This document shows, piece by piece, positions 51,654 to 59,954 of a stretch of 64,000 nucleotides of DNA (positions are counted from its first letter, which is position 1; each line of letters starts with the position of its first letter). The notes beneath the pieces were generated by a model. That model did not search any database and had not been told where the DNA came from. It was given only the letters and a program-made list of their open reading frames with translations. The DNA lies in NCBI GenBank assembly GCA_001029295.1, contig LDXJ01000064.1:496001-560000 (forward strand). The letters run 5' to 3'. The translations under genes and the position numbers were made by a program. This DNA is from Peptococcaceae bacterium CEB3 (GTDB taxonomy: Bacteria > Bacillota > Desulfitobacteriia > Desulfitobacteriales > Desulfitobacteriaceae).

Positions 51654-51716
51654 ACATTTCACCCCTAATCATTTTTTTGTCCAATATGTACGCGCCACAT
51701 ACGTCCCAACAGCTTC

Positions 51717-51757
51717 GAATTATTGACACTACAACAGCGATGAATTATTAACACTAC
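51717..51757. repeat. 16-bp direct repeat in the lexA upstream region
   Basis: GAATTATTGACACTAC (51717-51732) and GAATTATTAACACTAC (51742-51757), 25-bp period, one mismatch. The copies contain TTGACA / TTAACA. Confidence 0.7.
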
Positions 51758-51781
51758 TTTACCACATCTTTCTTCATATTG

Positions 51782-51795
51782 CAAACAGATGTTCG
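51782..51795. promoter_or_regulatory. LexA (DinR-type) box
   Basis: CAAACAGATGTTCG matches the Gram-positive SOS consensus CGAACATATGTTCG at 12 of 14 positions. It lies between divergent lexA and the M23 peptidase gene, 67 bases from the latter's start, so both could be damage-inducible. Confidence 0.65.
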
Positions 51796-51862
51796 CAGCA
51801 TGAACTCTTCTTTTTCCAACACTTTATCCATAGTTTAGGGTATAGGGAAAGGAGAGACAGAA

Positions 51863-52642
51863 ATGCCAAAGACCCACCGCTACCGCGAAATCGTGCTGCT
51901 CCCCCTGCTTCTTATTTTGGGCATGGTCGCGTGGACCACCTTGCATCACCTTCCCAGAAATCAACTCGATGATTGGTCATATCTTACGTCTTTGCCCGCT
52001 CCGTTGGTACTGCAGGCACAAAAAGAGGGAGAATTGATTTCTCCCGGAGCCTGGGCCGACATACTCGCCCTGCGTTCAACCTTGCCGGGCACTTGTGCCC
52101 CGTTGATTGCCCAGCTGAAAGGGGGCAGGAAATTCGCCCGCCTCAACTGGGCGGGTATCGCCAAAAGTGAGGCAAAAACGGTCGCCTATCGAAGAACGCT
52201 GCTGCTAAAGCACCCCGTTTTTCAAATTGGCGCCTATACTTTCCCGGTCCACGGCAGGTATTGGTATGAGGATACTTTTGGCGCCGGACGGGAAGGGGGA
52301 AAACGGCGACACGAAGGCACCGATGTTTTCGGCAGTGAAGGAACCCCGATTGTCAGTGTCTGTTCCGGCAAAGTCGAACAGCTTGGCTGGAATCGCTTGG
52401 GGGGAGAGAGGGTCGGAGTTCGCGGAGACGATGGGAATTATTATTATTATGCTCACCTGCAAAAGATCTCGTCCGGACTTCGGCGGGGAGAGAAAGTTGA
52501 CAGGGGAGAAACCTTGGGGACAATGGGGCACACCGGGGACGCCCTCACTACTCCCGACCACCTGCACTTTGGCATAGAGATTCCGGATGGCCAATGGATT
52601 AACCCCTATCAGTTCTTGCGGGTTTGGGAGGCAAATTCTTAG
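51863..52642 (+). CDS. M23 family metallopeptidase, membrane-anchored
   Basis: 259 aa. N-terminal membrane helix (IVLLPLLLILGMVAWTTL, 10-27), a helical region to about 125, then the LytM/M23 domain: RRHEGTDVFGSEGTPIVSV with the H-x3-D zinc pair (about 148-153), YYYYAHL, GETLGTMGHTGDA and PDHLHFGIEI with the H-x-H pair. It should cut peptidoglycan cross-links outside the cell, possibly in sporulation or division. GGAAAGGAGAGA precedes the ATG. Divergent from lexA, sharing the SOS-box region. Confidence 0.88.
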   Translation: MPKTHRYREIVLLPLLLILGMVAWTTLHHLPRNQLDDWSYLTSLPAPLVLQAQKEGELISPGAWADILALRSTLPGTCAPLIAQLKGGRKFARLNWAGIAKSEAKTVAYRRTLLLKHPVFQIGAYTFPVHGRYWYEDTFGAGREGGKRRHEGTDVFGSEGTPIVSVCSGKVEQLGWNRLGGERVGVRGDDGNYYYYAHLQKISSGLRRGEKVDRGETLGTMGHTGDALTTPDHLHFGIEIPDGQWINPYQFLRVWEANS

Positions 52643-52901
52643 CCGTTAAAGCTTAAGTTCTTGAGCCGTTGACCTCTAGGCGTTGAAGCCTCGAGGAGAG
52701 GGCAATGCCATGGGGCTTATGCGGGTGACGCTTCTGTCAAAACCACGGGGCTGCTGGGCTGCGGCGGGCGCGCTTCGGCCGAAAGGTTGACGCGATCAGG
52801 TATTTGGCGCTATACTTGCCCTGATGGAATCTTATCCAAAAGCCCCCATGACTTCAGCTTGGCTTTAGTGATGGGGAGATTCAGAGGATGGGCAGGGCAA
52901 A

Positions 52902-53138
52902 ATGCGTAAAGCCGGAGAACCATGTATTTTGGAATACAGGATTTGCACCGAGTGCGGGGAATGCGACCGCTGTGAATTGAATCCGGACAAGATTTGTGAC
53001 AACTGTTGTGAGTGTCTGGACGAGGGAGCGGATTACCTCGAAGTGAAAATAGACGATATTCTCATCTCCGAAGAGAAACCCAAGCACCGAGGCGGCAGGC
53101 ACACTTACCGTTTCAGAAACCGGCCTGGACGTCAGTAA
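52902..53138 (+). CDS. Cysteine-rich small protein, unknown function
   Basis: 78 aa. Ten cysteines between residues 8 and 38: CILEYRICTECGECDRCELN, then CDNCCECLDEG. The C-x2-C-x2-C-x2-C run followed by C-x2-CC-x-C suggests a metal (zinc or Fe-S) site. The second half is charged with a basic tail KPKHRGGRHTYRFRNRPGRQ. The ribosome site is weak (GGGCAGGG). No family is named with confidence. Confidence 0.6.
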   Translation: MRKAGEPCILEYRICTECGECDRCELNPDKICDNCCECLDEGADYLEVKIDDILISEEKPKHRGGRHTYRFRNRPGRQ

Positions 53139-53655
53139 GCCCCGGGCCATTTAAAATTACGATTTTACAAAAGCTGTAGGTGGTTTTAGAATAGGGCTAA
53201 GGAACCTGCCTGCCTTCACGTTCCCACAAGGCAATTGTGAGAGGAGGGAGCAAATACCAATTTTCCTACTGCCAGGCTTGGTTGGGATACATGACTCTGA
53301 TGCAGACGATTACGTTACAGCAGGATCTTCGGTTCACCACAGGAAAATTGGACAGTCGAAAGTAGAACGGAGGGGGCGCGAAAACACGCTCATATTGTGA
53401 AAGTTTACACTTTCTGAATAATGCGGGAACGAAAAAAATTTGGCAGTTAGGCAGGTTTCAGCACGTCGGGGGGCTTTGAGACGTGGCGTGTAACAAGCCG
53501 GCGGGTCCCTTGGGGTCGGCAGACGACAGCGAGACGAAAGTAGCTTAGATTAGTAGATTACAGGAAGCGGAAGTTGTCGGGGTCAATGAGACCGGAAAGA
53601 AAAAGAAACAAAAAAAGAAGACAGAAGAGTGAGCACTTAACAAGGAGGATGGCTA
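53139..53655. other. 517-base gene-free region before the YeiH-family gene
   Basis: No ORF, tRNA or familiar riboswitch was seen. An inverted repeat GAAAGT-TTAC-ACTTTC is at 53399-53414. From about 53440 the sequence is GC-rich with complementary blocks, so the last 200 bases may be a structured leader of the transporter. Purine-rich GAAAGAAAAAGAAAC precedes the AACAAGGAGGA ribosome site. Confidence 0.4.
53399..53414. promoter_or_regulatory. Inverted repeat upstream of the YeiH-family gene
   Basis: GAAAGT, TTAC, ACTTTC: perfect 6-bp arms; candidate operator. Confidence 0.4.
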
Positions 53656-55011
53656 ATGAGTAACATCTCCCTGGTCACGAAGAGCACCCCCGGAACCCAG
53701 GGAAGCGGTTGGGGACTCTTCAAGAAAGAAGACTATTGGGCTGTTTGGATCGGTTTGGGGACCGTTGTCCTGTCCATTATTCTTTGGGCCGCCGGCAGCA
53801 AAGTCATGCCGGCTCTCGCCATCAGCTTCCCGGCCTGGGACAAATTCAGCAAGGTCTCTATCTATTTTCAGGCGCACTGGGGCGGAATCGCAGCGCTCTG
53901 GTTCTGCTTCTTGGCCGTATTTTCCATGGCTGTAAAAGTACTGGGCCATGATCTGAAAACTTTTATTCCCGGATTCACGATCTTGTTCATTCTTGGCGTC
54001 ATTGTCTCGATATTGGGTGCTTCGTCCTTGGCCAAGAAATGGAGTCTGGAGCCGCCACTGATGGCCCTCTTGGTCGGATTAATTCTCGGCAATGTGGTCC
54101 CTTTGCCCAAATGGCTGGATTCCGCTTTCCGCACAGAATTCTACGTCAAGACGGGGATCGTCTTGATGGGAGCCACCCTTCCATTCACTCTCATTTTACA
54201 GTCAGGCCCTATGGCTTTTCTGCAGGCAACTGTTGTGGCTGTTTCGACATTTCTCACCATTTACTGGGTAGGAACAAGACTTTTCCATTTAGACAAGCGC
54301 TTTTCCACAGCGCTCGCAGCAGGCGGCTCAATTTGCGGAGTCTCCGCCGCCATTGCCATTGGAGGCTCGGTCAAGGCCGAAAAAAATCACGTTTCCGTAG
54401 CCATTTCTTTGGTTGTGGTTTGGGCCATTATCATGGTTTTTGCCCTGCCCATCGTGATTAAAGCCTTGGGCATCTCTCCCGGGCCCGGTGGGGCTTGGAT
54501 CGGAACTTCCGAATTCGCTGACGCGGCTGGGATAGCGGCGGCGGCTTCCATCAGTGAGCAAGCGATCAAGACCTTCACCCTTATGAAAGTCGTCGGCAGG
54601 GATATGTTTGTCGGTATTTGGTGTTTCATCATGGCCCTGATCGCCGTGACCAAGTGGGAACGCCGTGAGGATGGCCGGAAGCCCAGTGGCAAGGAGATCT
54701 GGTTCCGTTTCCCCAAATTTGTCCTTGGTTTTTTCGCTGCCTCGATCATTGTTACCTTGCTCATGGCTTTGGTCGACGCCCCTACCGCCAAAACGGTATC
54801 CGCCAATATTGTCGGCCCGATCTCTATGATTCGGCTCTGGGCCTTCATCTTTACCTTTCTCTGCATCGGCTTGACCACGCGTTTCAAAGAACTTGCCTCG
54901 GTGGGTTGGCGGCCTTTTGCGGCTTTTACCGCGGGGGTCATCGTAAACGTTCCACTTGGCTACATTTTGTCTGTCCTCGTCCTCGGGGGGTACTGGACAA
55001 TGGTAAAATGA
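53656..55011 (+). CDS. YeiH family (PF03601) putative sulfate/sulfonate exporter
   Basis: 451 aa, longer than the roughly 340-aa E. coli YeiH because of about 100 extra N-terminal residues with added helices. About 10-12 membrane segments. Family motifs: MALLVGLILGNVVPLP, YVKTGIVLMGATLPF, LAAGGSICGVSAAIAIG (about 217-233), GTSEFADAAGIAAAASISEQA and LWAFIFTFLCIGLTTRFKEL. The long form occurs in anaerobes that process sulfur compounds; the exported ion (sulfate, sulfite or similar) is an inference. AAGGAGGA is ideally placed. A hairpin follows at 55091. Confidence 0.85.
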   Translation: MSNISLVTKSTPGTQGSGWGLFKKEDYWAVWIGLGTVVLSIILWAAGSKVMPALAISFPAWDKFSKVSIYFQAHWGGIAALWFCFLAVFSMAVKVLGHDLKTFIPGFTILFILGVIVSILGASSLAKKWSLEPPLMALLVGLILGNVVPLPKWLDSAFRTEFYVKTGIVLMGATLPFTLILQSGPMAFLQATVVAVSTFLTIYWVGTRLFHLDKRFSTALAAGGSICGVSAAIAIGGSVKAEKNHVSVAISLVVVWAIIMVFALPIVIKALGISPGPGGAWIGTSEFADAAGIAAAASISEQAIKTFTLMKVVGRDMFVGIWCFIMALIAVTKWERREDGRKPSGKEIWFRFPKFVLGFFAASIIVTLLMALVDAPTAKTVSANIVGPISMIRLWAFIFTFLCIGLTTRFKELASVGWRPFAAFTAGVIVNVPLGYILSVLVLGGYWTMVK

Positions 55012-55090
55012 GAATCTCTGTGATTGCTAGACATATCACTACTTGGTAACGGCGGTGTGTGCAGCCGTTGCGAAAATAACGCGACGGACC

Positions 55091-55115
55091 GGGGTCCCCC
55101 TCGCCGGGGGACCCC
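55091..55115 (+). terminator. GC-rich hairpin after the YeiH-family gene
   Basis: GGGGTCCCCC, TCGCC loop, GGGGGACCCC: 10-bp perfect stem. No U-tract follows, so it may be an attenuator or mRNA stabiliser. Confidence 0.6.
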
Positions 55116-55156
55116 GCCTTGCCGGAAAACAGGACGGGAAAGCTGAGGTGAATTTC

Positions 55157-55522
55157 ATGCGCCCCGAAAACGAAACCTGCATCCAAAAAGTCCAACTCGA
55201 TTTTCCTTTCTTTTCTGATTGCGGTTGGGACCAAGGAACCACTCCTTGGCAAAGGTTGACCAAGGCCCGGGAGATCACTCCCGACACGCTGCGGCAAGGG
55301 CAGAAGTTTATTATGTGGCGTCTGGAAAGAATCGCCTTAATGATGGAGACATTAATGGACATCCATGAGGATTGGCGGTTGATCGGCCAGAAAGACCGGA
55401 TTCTAATGGAAACTGATAGCCTGGACTTTAATCGAGTTCTTCAGGCCCTCAGGCAAAACGGATTTTCCGATCGGGAATTTGTTCTTACCGTAGAGTACAT
55501 ACGCAAATGGGGTATGCTCTGA
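55157..55522 (+). CDS. Hypothetical 121-aa protein
   Basis: Start ATG 55157, with GAGGTGAAT 7 bases ahead. Highly charged and helical: TPDTLRQGQKFIMWRLERIA, then LMMETLMDIHEDWRLIGQK and DFNRVLQALRQNGFSDREFV. No membrane segment or signal. No family recognised; the two-helix core suggests a binding or adaptor protein. Between the YeiH and CPBP genes on the same strand, but separated from each by more than 140 bases. Confidence 0.6.
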   Translation: MRPENETCIQKVQLDFPFFSDCGWDQGTTPWQRLTKAREITPDTLRQGQKFIMWRLERIALMMETLMDIHEDWRLIGQKDRILMETDSLDFNRVLQALRQNGFSDREFVLTVEYIRKWGML

Positions 55523-55702
55523 GCAGCGGAGTAAACCGGCGCATGCCCCTGCGCGGAACGAACCGACCTGAGACCGCAAGGAACGATTGCCGCGGTCGTG
55601 ACTATTGCTTTTCTCTTACCTTAAAGGCTCAGGTTCAAAGCGCGTGAAGATCGAGGTGACTAAACGGACAAATCCGCAGTTTGAAAAAGAGGTGGTGTTG
55701 GG

Positions 55703-56404
55703 ATGAACAGACTGATCAAATTGTTCAGAACGGACCGATCTTATCGAGAAGAGGTTTCCAAGTATGGTATCAGCGACGGACTTCTCGCCTTGGGAGTTTT
55801 CGCCGCTCTCATGGTTCTTTATTATTTTGCGGGAGTGTATCAGGCAACCAAAAAAATCTACCTCGGCGTTCCAGTGAACCTGCTTTTTATCGCCCTGTGC
55901 GTCTTCCTGGCGGTCATTAGGAAAGACGGTATAAGAAGTCTGGGGTTCAAAAGAAAGCAGGCCGCTAAGTCGGTGCTAACAGGACTGGCCTTGGGAATTT
56001 TAATCGTTTTGGTTGACGCGGTCGTCAGTTTAGCCCACGGAAGCAGGCTTGCGCCTTTTGGAACGATCGTATGGAGATTCTTCTACTACCTGATGATCAT
56101 CGCCTTAATGGAGGAAGTCGTTTTCCGGGGATATATTCAGTCCAGACTTTTCGGACTTGTTCGTAACAACGTGGCCGCGACTATTCTGGCGGCCATTATG
56201 TTTGTGTTGATGCATATCCCGTATCAAATGGGTGCGGCCGGGGTAAATTGGCTCACATTTTGCCAAAATAACGGAATTTGGTTCGTGTTCCTGTTTATGT
56301 GGCATATGGTCTTCACCTATTTGTTCAGAAAGTATAACTCAGTTTTTGCGCCGACGTTAATGCACGCCTTGATGGACTGGGGCAATATTTTATTTATCGG
56401 ATAG
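55703..56404 (+). CDS. CPBP family intramembrane metalloprotease
   Basis: 233 aa with about six to seven membrane helices. Motif 1 LMEEVVFRGYIQSRLF (E-E-x3-R, about 136-151), motif 2 FVLMHIP (F-x3-H) and motif 3 LMHALMDWGNI (H-x3-D) are complete, so it is probably active as a CAAX/ABI-type protease. The bacterial targets are unknown; some members process or protect against bacteriocins. AAGAGGTGGTG precedes the ATG. Confidence 0.87.
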   Translation: MNRLIKLFRTDRSYREEVSKYGISDGLLALGVFAALMVLYYFAGVYQATKKIYLGVPVNLLFIALCVFLAVIRKDGIRSLGFKRKQAAKSVLTGLALGILIVLVDAVVSLAHGSRLAPFGTIVWRFFYYLMIIALMEEVVFRGYIQSRLFGLVRNNVAATILAAIMFVLMHIPYQMGAAGVNWLTFCQNNGIWFVFLFMWHMVFTYLFRKYNSVFAPTLMHALMDWGNILFIG

Positions 56405-56473
56405 AAGCGGTTGCAAGGTTCAATGGGTGCGGTTACAAGCTTCATGGGGTACCGTCAATAGCCAAGGTGATTT

Positions 56474-56498
56474 GGTCTTGTTTCACAGACCTTTTTTT
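56474..56498 (+). terminator. Rho-independent terminator
   Basis: GGTCT, 8-base loop, AGACC, then seven T: follows the CPBP gene. Confidence 0.75.
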
Positions 56499-56538
56499 GT
56501 TCGGCAGTAGTCAAGAGGGAAGCGCTCGGCGCTCTTAT

Positions 56539-56563
56539 CCCCGGAATTAAGTTCCGGGGTTTT
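56539..56563 (+). terminator. Second terminator-like hairpin
   Basis: CCCCGGAA, 5-base loop, TTCCGGGG, TTTT. Insulates the sugar locus that follows. Confidence 0.8.
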
Positions 56564-56593
56564 CCTGTGTATGCTGTGTGCATGCCATCATGC

Positions 56594-56649
56594 TATAATG
56601 AACTTATAAAAAGCCATAATGAAAGTAAATGAACTGAAACAAAAGAAAG
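56594..56649 (+). promoter_or_regulatory. -10 box and repeat-type operator before the DUF4432 gene
   Basis: TATAAT at 56594-56599 (weak -35), then GAAAG / GAAAC / GAAAG repeats at 56621, 56636 and 56645, resembling DeoR-family operators and similar to those before the deoR gene at 57958. Confidence 0.4.
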
Positions 56650-56674
56650 CAAAATGGAGAAAGGATGAGCACAA

Positions 56675-57748
56675 ATGCCTCAGCTATGGGGACGATCCCT
56701 GACGAAAGAGGAGTTGCGCCGTTACTGCGGCAGGATGGAACAACTGGCAGGCGTACGAAAACTGACGTATACCGAAGGCAAAGCGGCAGGGCTGGAAGGT
56801 GTTGAAGTGCGGACGGGGGGTGGTTTGCGCTTTGTGGTCCTGCCCGGTCGGGGTTTGGACATCGGCTCGGCGGAATTCAAGGGGGTGCCGCTCAGCTTCA
56901 TGACTCCGCTGGGGGAAGCGGGCGCCCAATATTTCGGAGCGGATGAAGAGGGCTTCGCGCGTAATTTTGGGGGAGGATTGCTGGTTACCTGTGGCTTAAC
57001 ACAGGTGGGTTCCCCAAATGAAGATGAAGGCAGGAAGCTGGGGCAGCATGGCGTAATCTCCAACACACCGGCGGAAAGAGTGTCCAGCGGAGCGCACTGG
57101 GAGGGGGAGGATTATATTCTGAGTGTCGGGGGCGAGGTAAGGGAAACATCCCTGTTCGAACCAAACCTCTTGCTCCGGCGCAGGATCTGGACGCGCTTAG
57201 GCGAAAATCGCCTATTCCTCGAAGATCAGGTCATCAATGAAAGTTTCTACCGGGTACCGCTGATGCTCTTGTACCATATCAATATCGGTTTTCCCATCTT
57301 GGACAAAGATTCTGTGTTGCTCGCGCCCAGCCGGGCCGTTGAACCCAGGGACGAGGCGGCCGCCCGGCTGCTGGAAAACCACAGAATTTATCGGCAACCC
57401 ACGCCGCATTTTCCTGATACGGTCTATTATCACGATCTGCGGGCCGACCCAGACGGTTGGGTTCGGGCGGCACTGGTCAATGAACGCTTAAGCATGGGTC
57501 TCTATGTTCGCTATGAACAGCATAACCTGCCTTATTTCGTACAATGGAAGTATACCAACCTCGGTAATTACGTGGCTGCTTTGGAACCGGCCAATTGCCA
57601 TGTGGAAGGCAGAGCTCGGGAGAGAGAACGAGGTACGTTGAGCTTCCTCGATCCTTGGGAGGAGAGAAAATTCCGTCTGGAAATAGGGGTGCTGGATTCA
57701 GAGCAGGCAATTCGGGCTTTTTTCCAGGGGAGTTCTTTTTCGCTATAG
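56675..57748 (+). CDS. DUF4432 / aldose 1-epimerase-like protein
   Basis: 357 aa. The galactose-mutarotase-like beta fold is indicated by VLPGRGLDIGSAEFKGVPLS (about 51-70), GGGLLVTCGLTQVGSPNEDEG, QHGVISNTPAERV, LYHINIGFPILDKDS and the late ALEPANCHVEGRARER (catalytic Glu in the E-P-x-N motif). These DUF4432 proteins are found in sugar-degradation loci and probably interconvert anomers of a sugar or sugar acid. GAAAGGATGA precedes the ATG. It is followed by a DeoR regulator. Confidence 0.85.
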   Translation: MPQLWGRSLTKEELRRYCGRMEQLAGVRKLTYTEGKAAGLEGVEVRTGGGLRFVVLPGRGLDIGSAEFKGVPLSFMTPLGEAGAQYFGADEEGFARNFGGGLLVTCGLTQVGSPNEDEGRKLGQHGVISNTPAERVSSGAHWEGEDYILSVGGEVRETSLFEPNLLLRRRIWTRLGENRLFLEDQVINESFYRVPLMLLYHINIGFPILDKDSVLLAPSRAVEPRDEAAARLLENHRIYRQPTPHFPDTVYYHDLRADPDGWVRAALVNERLSMGLYVRYEQHNLPYFVQWKYTNLGNYVAALEPANCHVEGRARERERGTLSFLDPWEERKFRLEIGVLDSEQAIRAFFQGSSFSL

Positions 57749-57819
57749 GGCCCGGGCGCAGGAAACTTTGCGTCCAATCGCCGACTTATTCGTATTTAAA
57801 TATTTTTCTAAAAAAACTA

Positions 57820-57900
57820 TTGACACAGAAACGTAAAAGACATAGAATAAACGAAACCAACCGAAACACCATTTACCGCAGATACGAACATAAACGAAAT
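57820..57900 (+). promoter_or_regulatory. Promoter and phased CGAAA repeats before deoR
   Basis: TTGACA (57820-57825), 17 bases, TAGAAT (57843-57848). CGAAAC occurs at 57852-57857 and 57862-57867, then CGAACA at 57885-57890 and CGAAAT at 57895-57900: two pairs each with 10-bp spacing, typical of DeoR-type operators on one face of the helix. Confidence 0.65.
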
Positions 57901-57957
57901 ACGCGCGTAGGCCCCAATGTGCGTATTCTCAATGGTAAAGGAGAAAGCAGGATATCG

Positions 57958-58731
57958 ATGTTATTCGCAAACGAACGGAAACAAAAGATCGTGGAGATCC
58001 TCGAACAGACTCCCTCCGTGAAAGTGGCGGAGTTGAGCAATCTTTTTCAGGTGTCTGAAGTCACGATTCGCCGGGATCTCCAAGAGTTGGACGAAGCGGG
58101 TGTGGTGAAGCGCATTCACGGAGGGGCCGTCAACTTGAGTTTGGCTTCGTTTGAACCCACTTTGACGGAAAAAGAAGAAGAATACATCGACGAGAAAAAG
58201 GCGATAGCCTCTGCCGCCTTGAAGTTGGTTGAGGAAGGGGACACAATTCTCCTGGACGCGGGTTCGACGACTTTTCAATTGGCCTGTCATTTGTCGACAA
58301 GCCTTTTCAAACAGCTTACGGTGGTGACCAACGCACTCAACATCGCCTGGGAGCTGGCCCGAATCGAGCATATAGATTTAATTCTTACCGGAGGTCAGGT
58401 TCGACACAATACATTGTCGTCCGTGGGCCCCATCGTAGGAAATACTTTACAGAGCCTGAATGTGGACAAGGTCTTCCTCGCCACCAACGGCCTGGATTGG
58501 GAAAAGGGTTTAACGACTCCGAACCTCTATGAGGCTCAGGCTAAGAAAGAAATGTTAAAAAGGGGGCGAAAAAGGATTGTCTTAGCCGATCACTCCAAGT
58601 TCGGACGGGCGTCTTTGGGCTGGATTTGCTCTCTGACCGATATCGATTGTGTCGTTACCGACACTGCTACAACTCCCCAACAAGTAACACGCCTAAGGGA
58701 TCTGGGGGTTGAGGTTATCGTCGCGGATTAG
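57958..58731 (+). CDS. DeoR family regulator of the sugar locus
   Basis: 257 aa from ATG 57958, the usual DeoR start; the long upstream frame is not used. HTH: RKQKIVEILEQTPSVKVAELSNLFQVSEVTIRRDLQELDEAGVVKRIHGGA (about 7-57). Sensor domain: EKKAIASAAL, LLDAGSTT, TNALN, LTGGQVR, FLATNGLD and ADHSKFGR. It probably binds the phased CGAAA repeats in its own promoter and is released by a phosphorylated sugar. The 1-phosphofructokinase-like gene follows after 49 bases. Confidence 0.92.
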   Translation: MLFANERKQKIVEILEQTPSVKVAELSNLFQVSEVTIRRDLQELDEAGVVKRIHGGAVNLSLASFEPTLTEKEEEYIDEKKAIASAALKLVEEGDTILLDAGSTTFQLACHLSTSLFKQLTVVTNALNIAWELARIEHIDLILTGGQVRHNTLSSVGPIVGNTLQSLNVDKVFLATNGLDWEKGLTTPNLYEAQAKKEMLKRGRKRIVLADHSKFGRASLGWICSLTDIDCVVTDTATTPQQVTRLRDLGVEVIVAD

Positions 58732-58772
58732 TTTTGAGCAGATTTTAGTTTCGAGCAGATTAGTTTTGAGGA
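58726..58772. repeat. Three tandem repeats at the deoR-kinase junction
   Basis: GATTAGTTTTGAGCA (58726-58740), GATTTTAGTTTCGAGCA (58741-58757) and GATTAGTTTTGAGGA (58758-58772). The first copy contains the deoR stop; the last supplies the GAGGAGG ribosome site of the next gene. Confidence 0.7.
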
Positions 58773-58780
58773 GGATTATC

Positions 58781-59722
58781 TTGGCAGCACCTACTGAACC
58801 TTTTGTCACAGTAACGCTAAATCCTGCTCTGGACAAAACTGTCCTTATTGAGAATTTCACCGTGGCCAGGACGAACCGTTCCCGCCTTCTTTCCAGTGAG
58901 CCGGGAGGAAAAGGGATCAACGTGGCCAAGATGCTGCATTCCCTGGCTTCTTCCGTCCTGGCCACCGGCTTTATCGCAGGCGCAAATGGCAAACGGATTA
59001 TCGCTGCTTTGGAGCAGAGGGGGGTGAGAACCGACTTTGTGGAGGTACCGGGCGAGACTCGAGTTAATCTCAAAATCGTGGACCCGGCTACGGGACATGA
59101 GACCGAGATCAATGAACCGGGTTTCACGGTCGCTCTGAGTCACATGCAAGCTATTGAGCAAAAACTGCGTCAACTGCTCCCGCGTGCCGAATTACTGGTT
59201 CTTTCCGGGAGTTTACCCCCGGGAGTAGGGCCAGACTTTTACGCAAACCTCATCCATTTAGCCCACGGCTTCGGCGTAAAGACCATTTTGGACACCGAGG
59301 GACAGGCGCTTAGGCTTGGCTTAGCGGCTCATCCCCTTTTGGTCAAACCGAATAAATACGAGGCGGAAATGCTCTTGGGCGAACCGATCGCAACTCCGGA
59401 AGCGGGGATGGGAGCGGCAATAAAGATTCTGGCCCTGGGAGCAGAGAACGCGGTGGTTTCTTTAGGGTCGCAGGGGGCGGTGGCAGCCAACGCCAAGGGC
59501 AGTGTCTATGCCTCTCCTCCCCAAATTGTAGTTCATAACAGCGTGGGGGCGGGAGATGCCATGGTGGGAATCTTGGCTAAGGCCATCGGTGAAGGCAAAG
59601 ATGTGCTTGAGGTGCTTCCGCAGGCTGTGGCCGCTGTCGCCGCCTTCCTGACAGCCCGCCGGGGCGAGGAGCGAGAAGAGCAGGAGCCAGTCAGAGAGAT
59701 TCACCCTATATTAGGGGTATGA
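58781..59722 (+). CDS. 1-phosphofructokinase/tagatose-6-phosphate kinase (PfkB family, FruK/LacC type)
   Basis: 313 aa from TTG 58781 with GAGGAGG ahead. FVTVTLNPALDKTVLIENF at the start, SEPGGKGINVAKMLHSL (about 39-55), LSGSLPPGVG, KPNKYEAEMLLGEP and the catalytic NSVGAGDAMVGI (Asp near 257) mark the hexose-phosphate kinase branch of PfkB. It phosphorylates fructose-1-P, tagatose-6-P or a similar ketose phosphate. Its position after deoR fits a fru/gat-like operon, but no PTS gene is adjacent; an ABC binding protein lies downstream instead. Confidence 0.88.
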   Translation: MAAPTEPFVTVTLNPALDKTVLIENFTVARTNRSRLLSSEPGGKGINVAKMLHSLASSVLATGFIAGANGKRIIAALEQRGVRTDFVEVPGETRVNLKIVDPATGHETEINEPGFTVALSHMQAIEQKLRQLLPRAELLVLSGSLPPGVGPDFYANLIHLAHGFGVKTILDTEGQALRLGLAAHPLLVKPNKYEAEMLLGEPIATPEAGMGAAIKILALGAENAVVSLGSQGAVAANAKGSVYASPPQIVVHNSVGAGDAMVGILAKAIGEGKDVLEVLPQAVAAVAAFLTARRGEEREEQEPVREIHPILGV

Positions 59723-59743
59723 CCGCATATCCGGCAGATTAGC

Positions 59744-59880
59744 CACATGGCAGAGAGGCTAATCATGCGTCGGGAAGATCAATCATATGTCAGAGAGGCT
59801 GATCATGTAATTGGGAAGAGCAATCATGTGTCAGACAGGCTGATCATGTTACGGGAATATTGGTCGTATGTCAGAGGGAT
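59744..59880. repeat. 40-41-bp tandem repeats (3 full copies and a partial fourth)
   Basis: Copies begin at 59744, 59784, 59825 and 59865. Each has a CATATGTCAGAGAGG-like head, GCTGATCATG (palindromic TGATCA) and a GGGAAGA tail. Units 1-3 differ at about 5-10 positions; unit 4 stops after GTCAGAGGGAT. The block sits between the kinase and the UroD-family operon, directly upstream of the latter, where regulators bind. It is not a CRISPR: no spacers differ from the repeats. Confidence 0.85.
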
Positions 59881-59954
59881 TCCGCAGATCTAAGGGGCTG
59901 CCTATTAATGCGAATAACTGACCTTCTTAGCGTTGGTCGGAGGGGGATGAAAAG

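Noticed and set aside
59744-59880. CRISPR array
   Set aside because: The 40-bp units are tandem and near-identical throughout with no unique spacers, and no cas genes are present.
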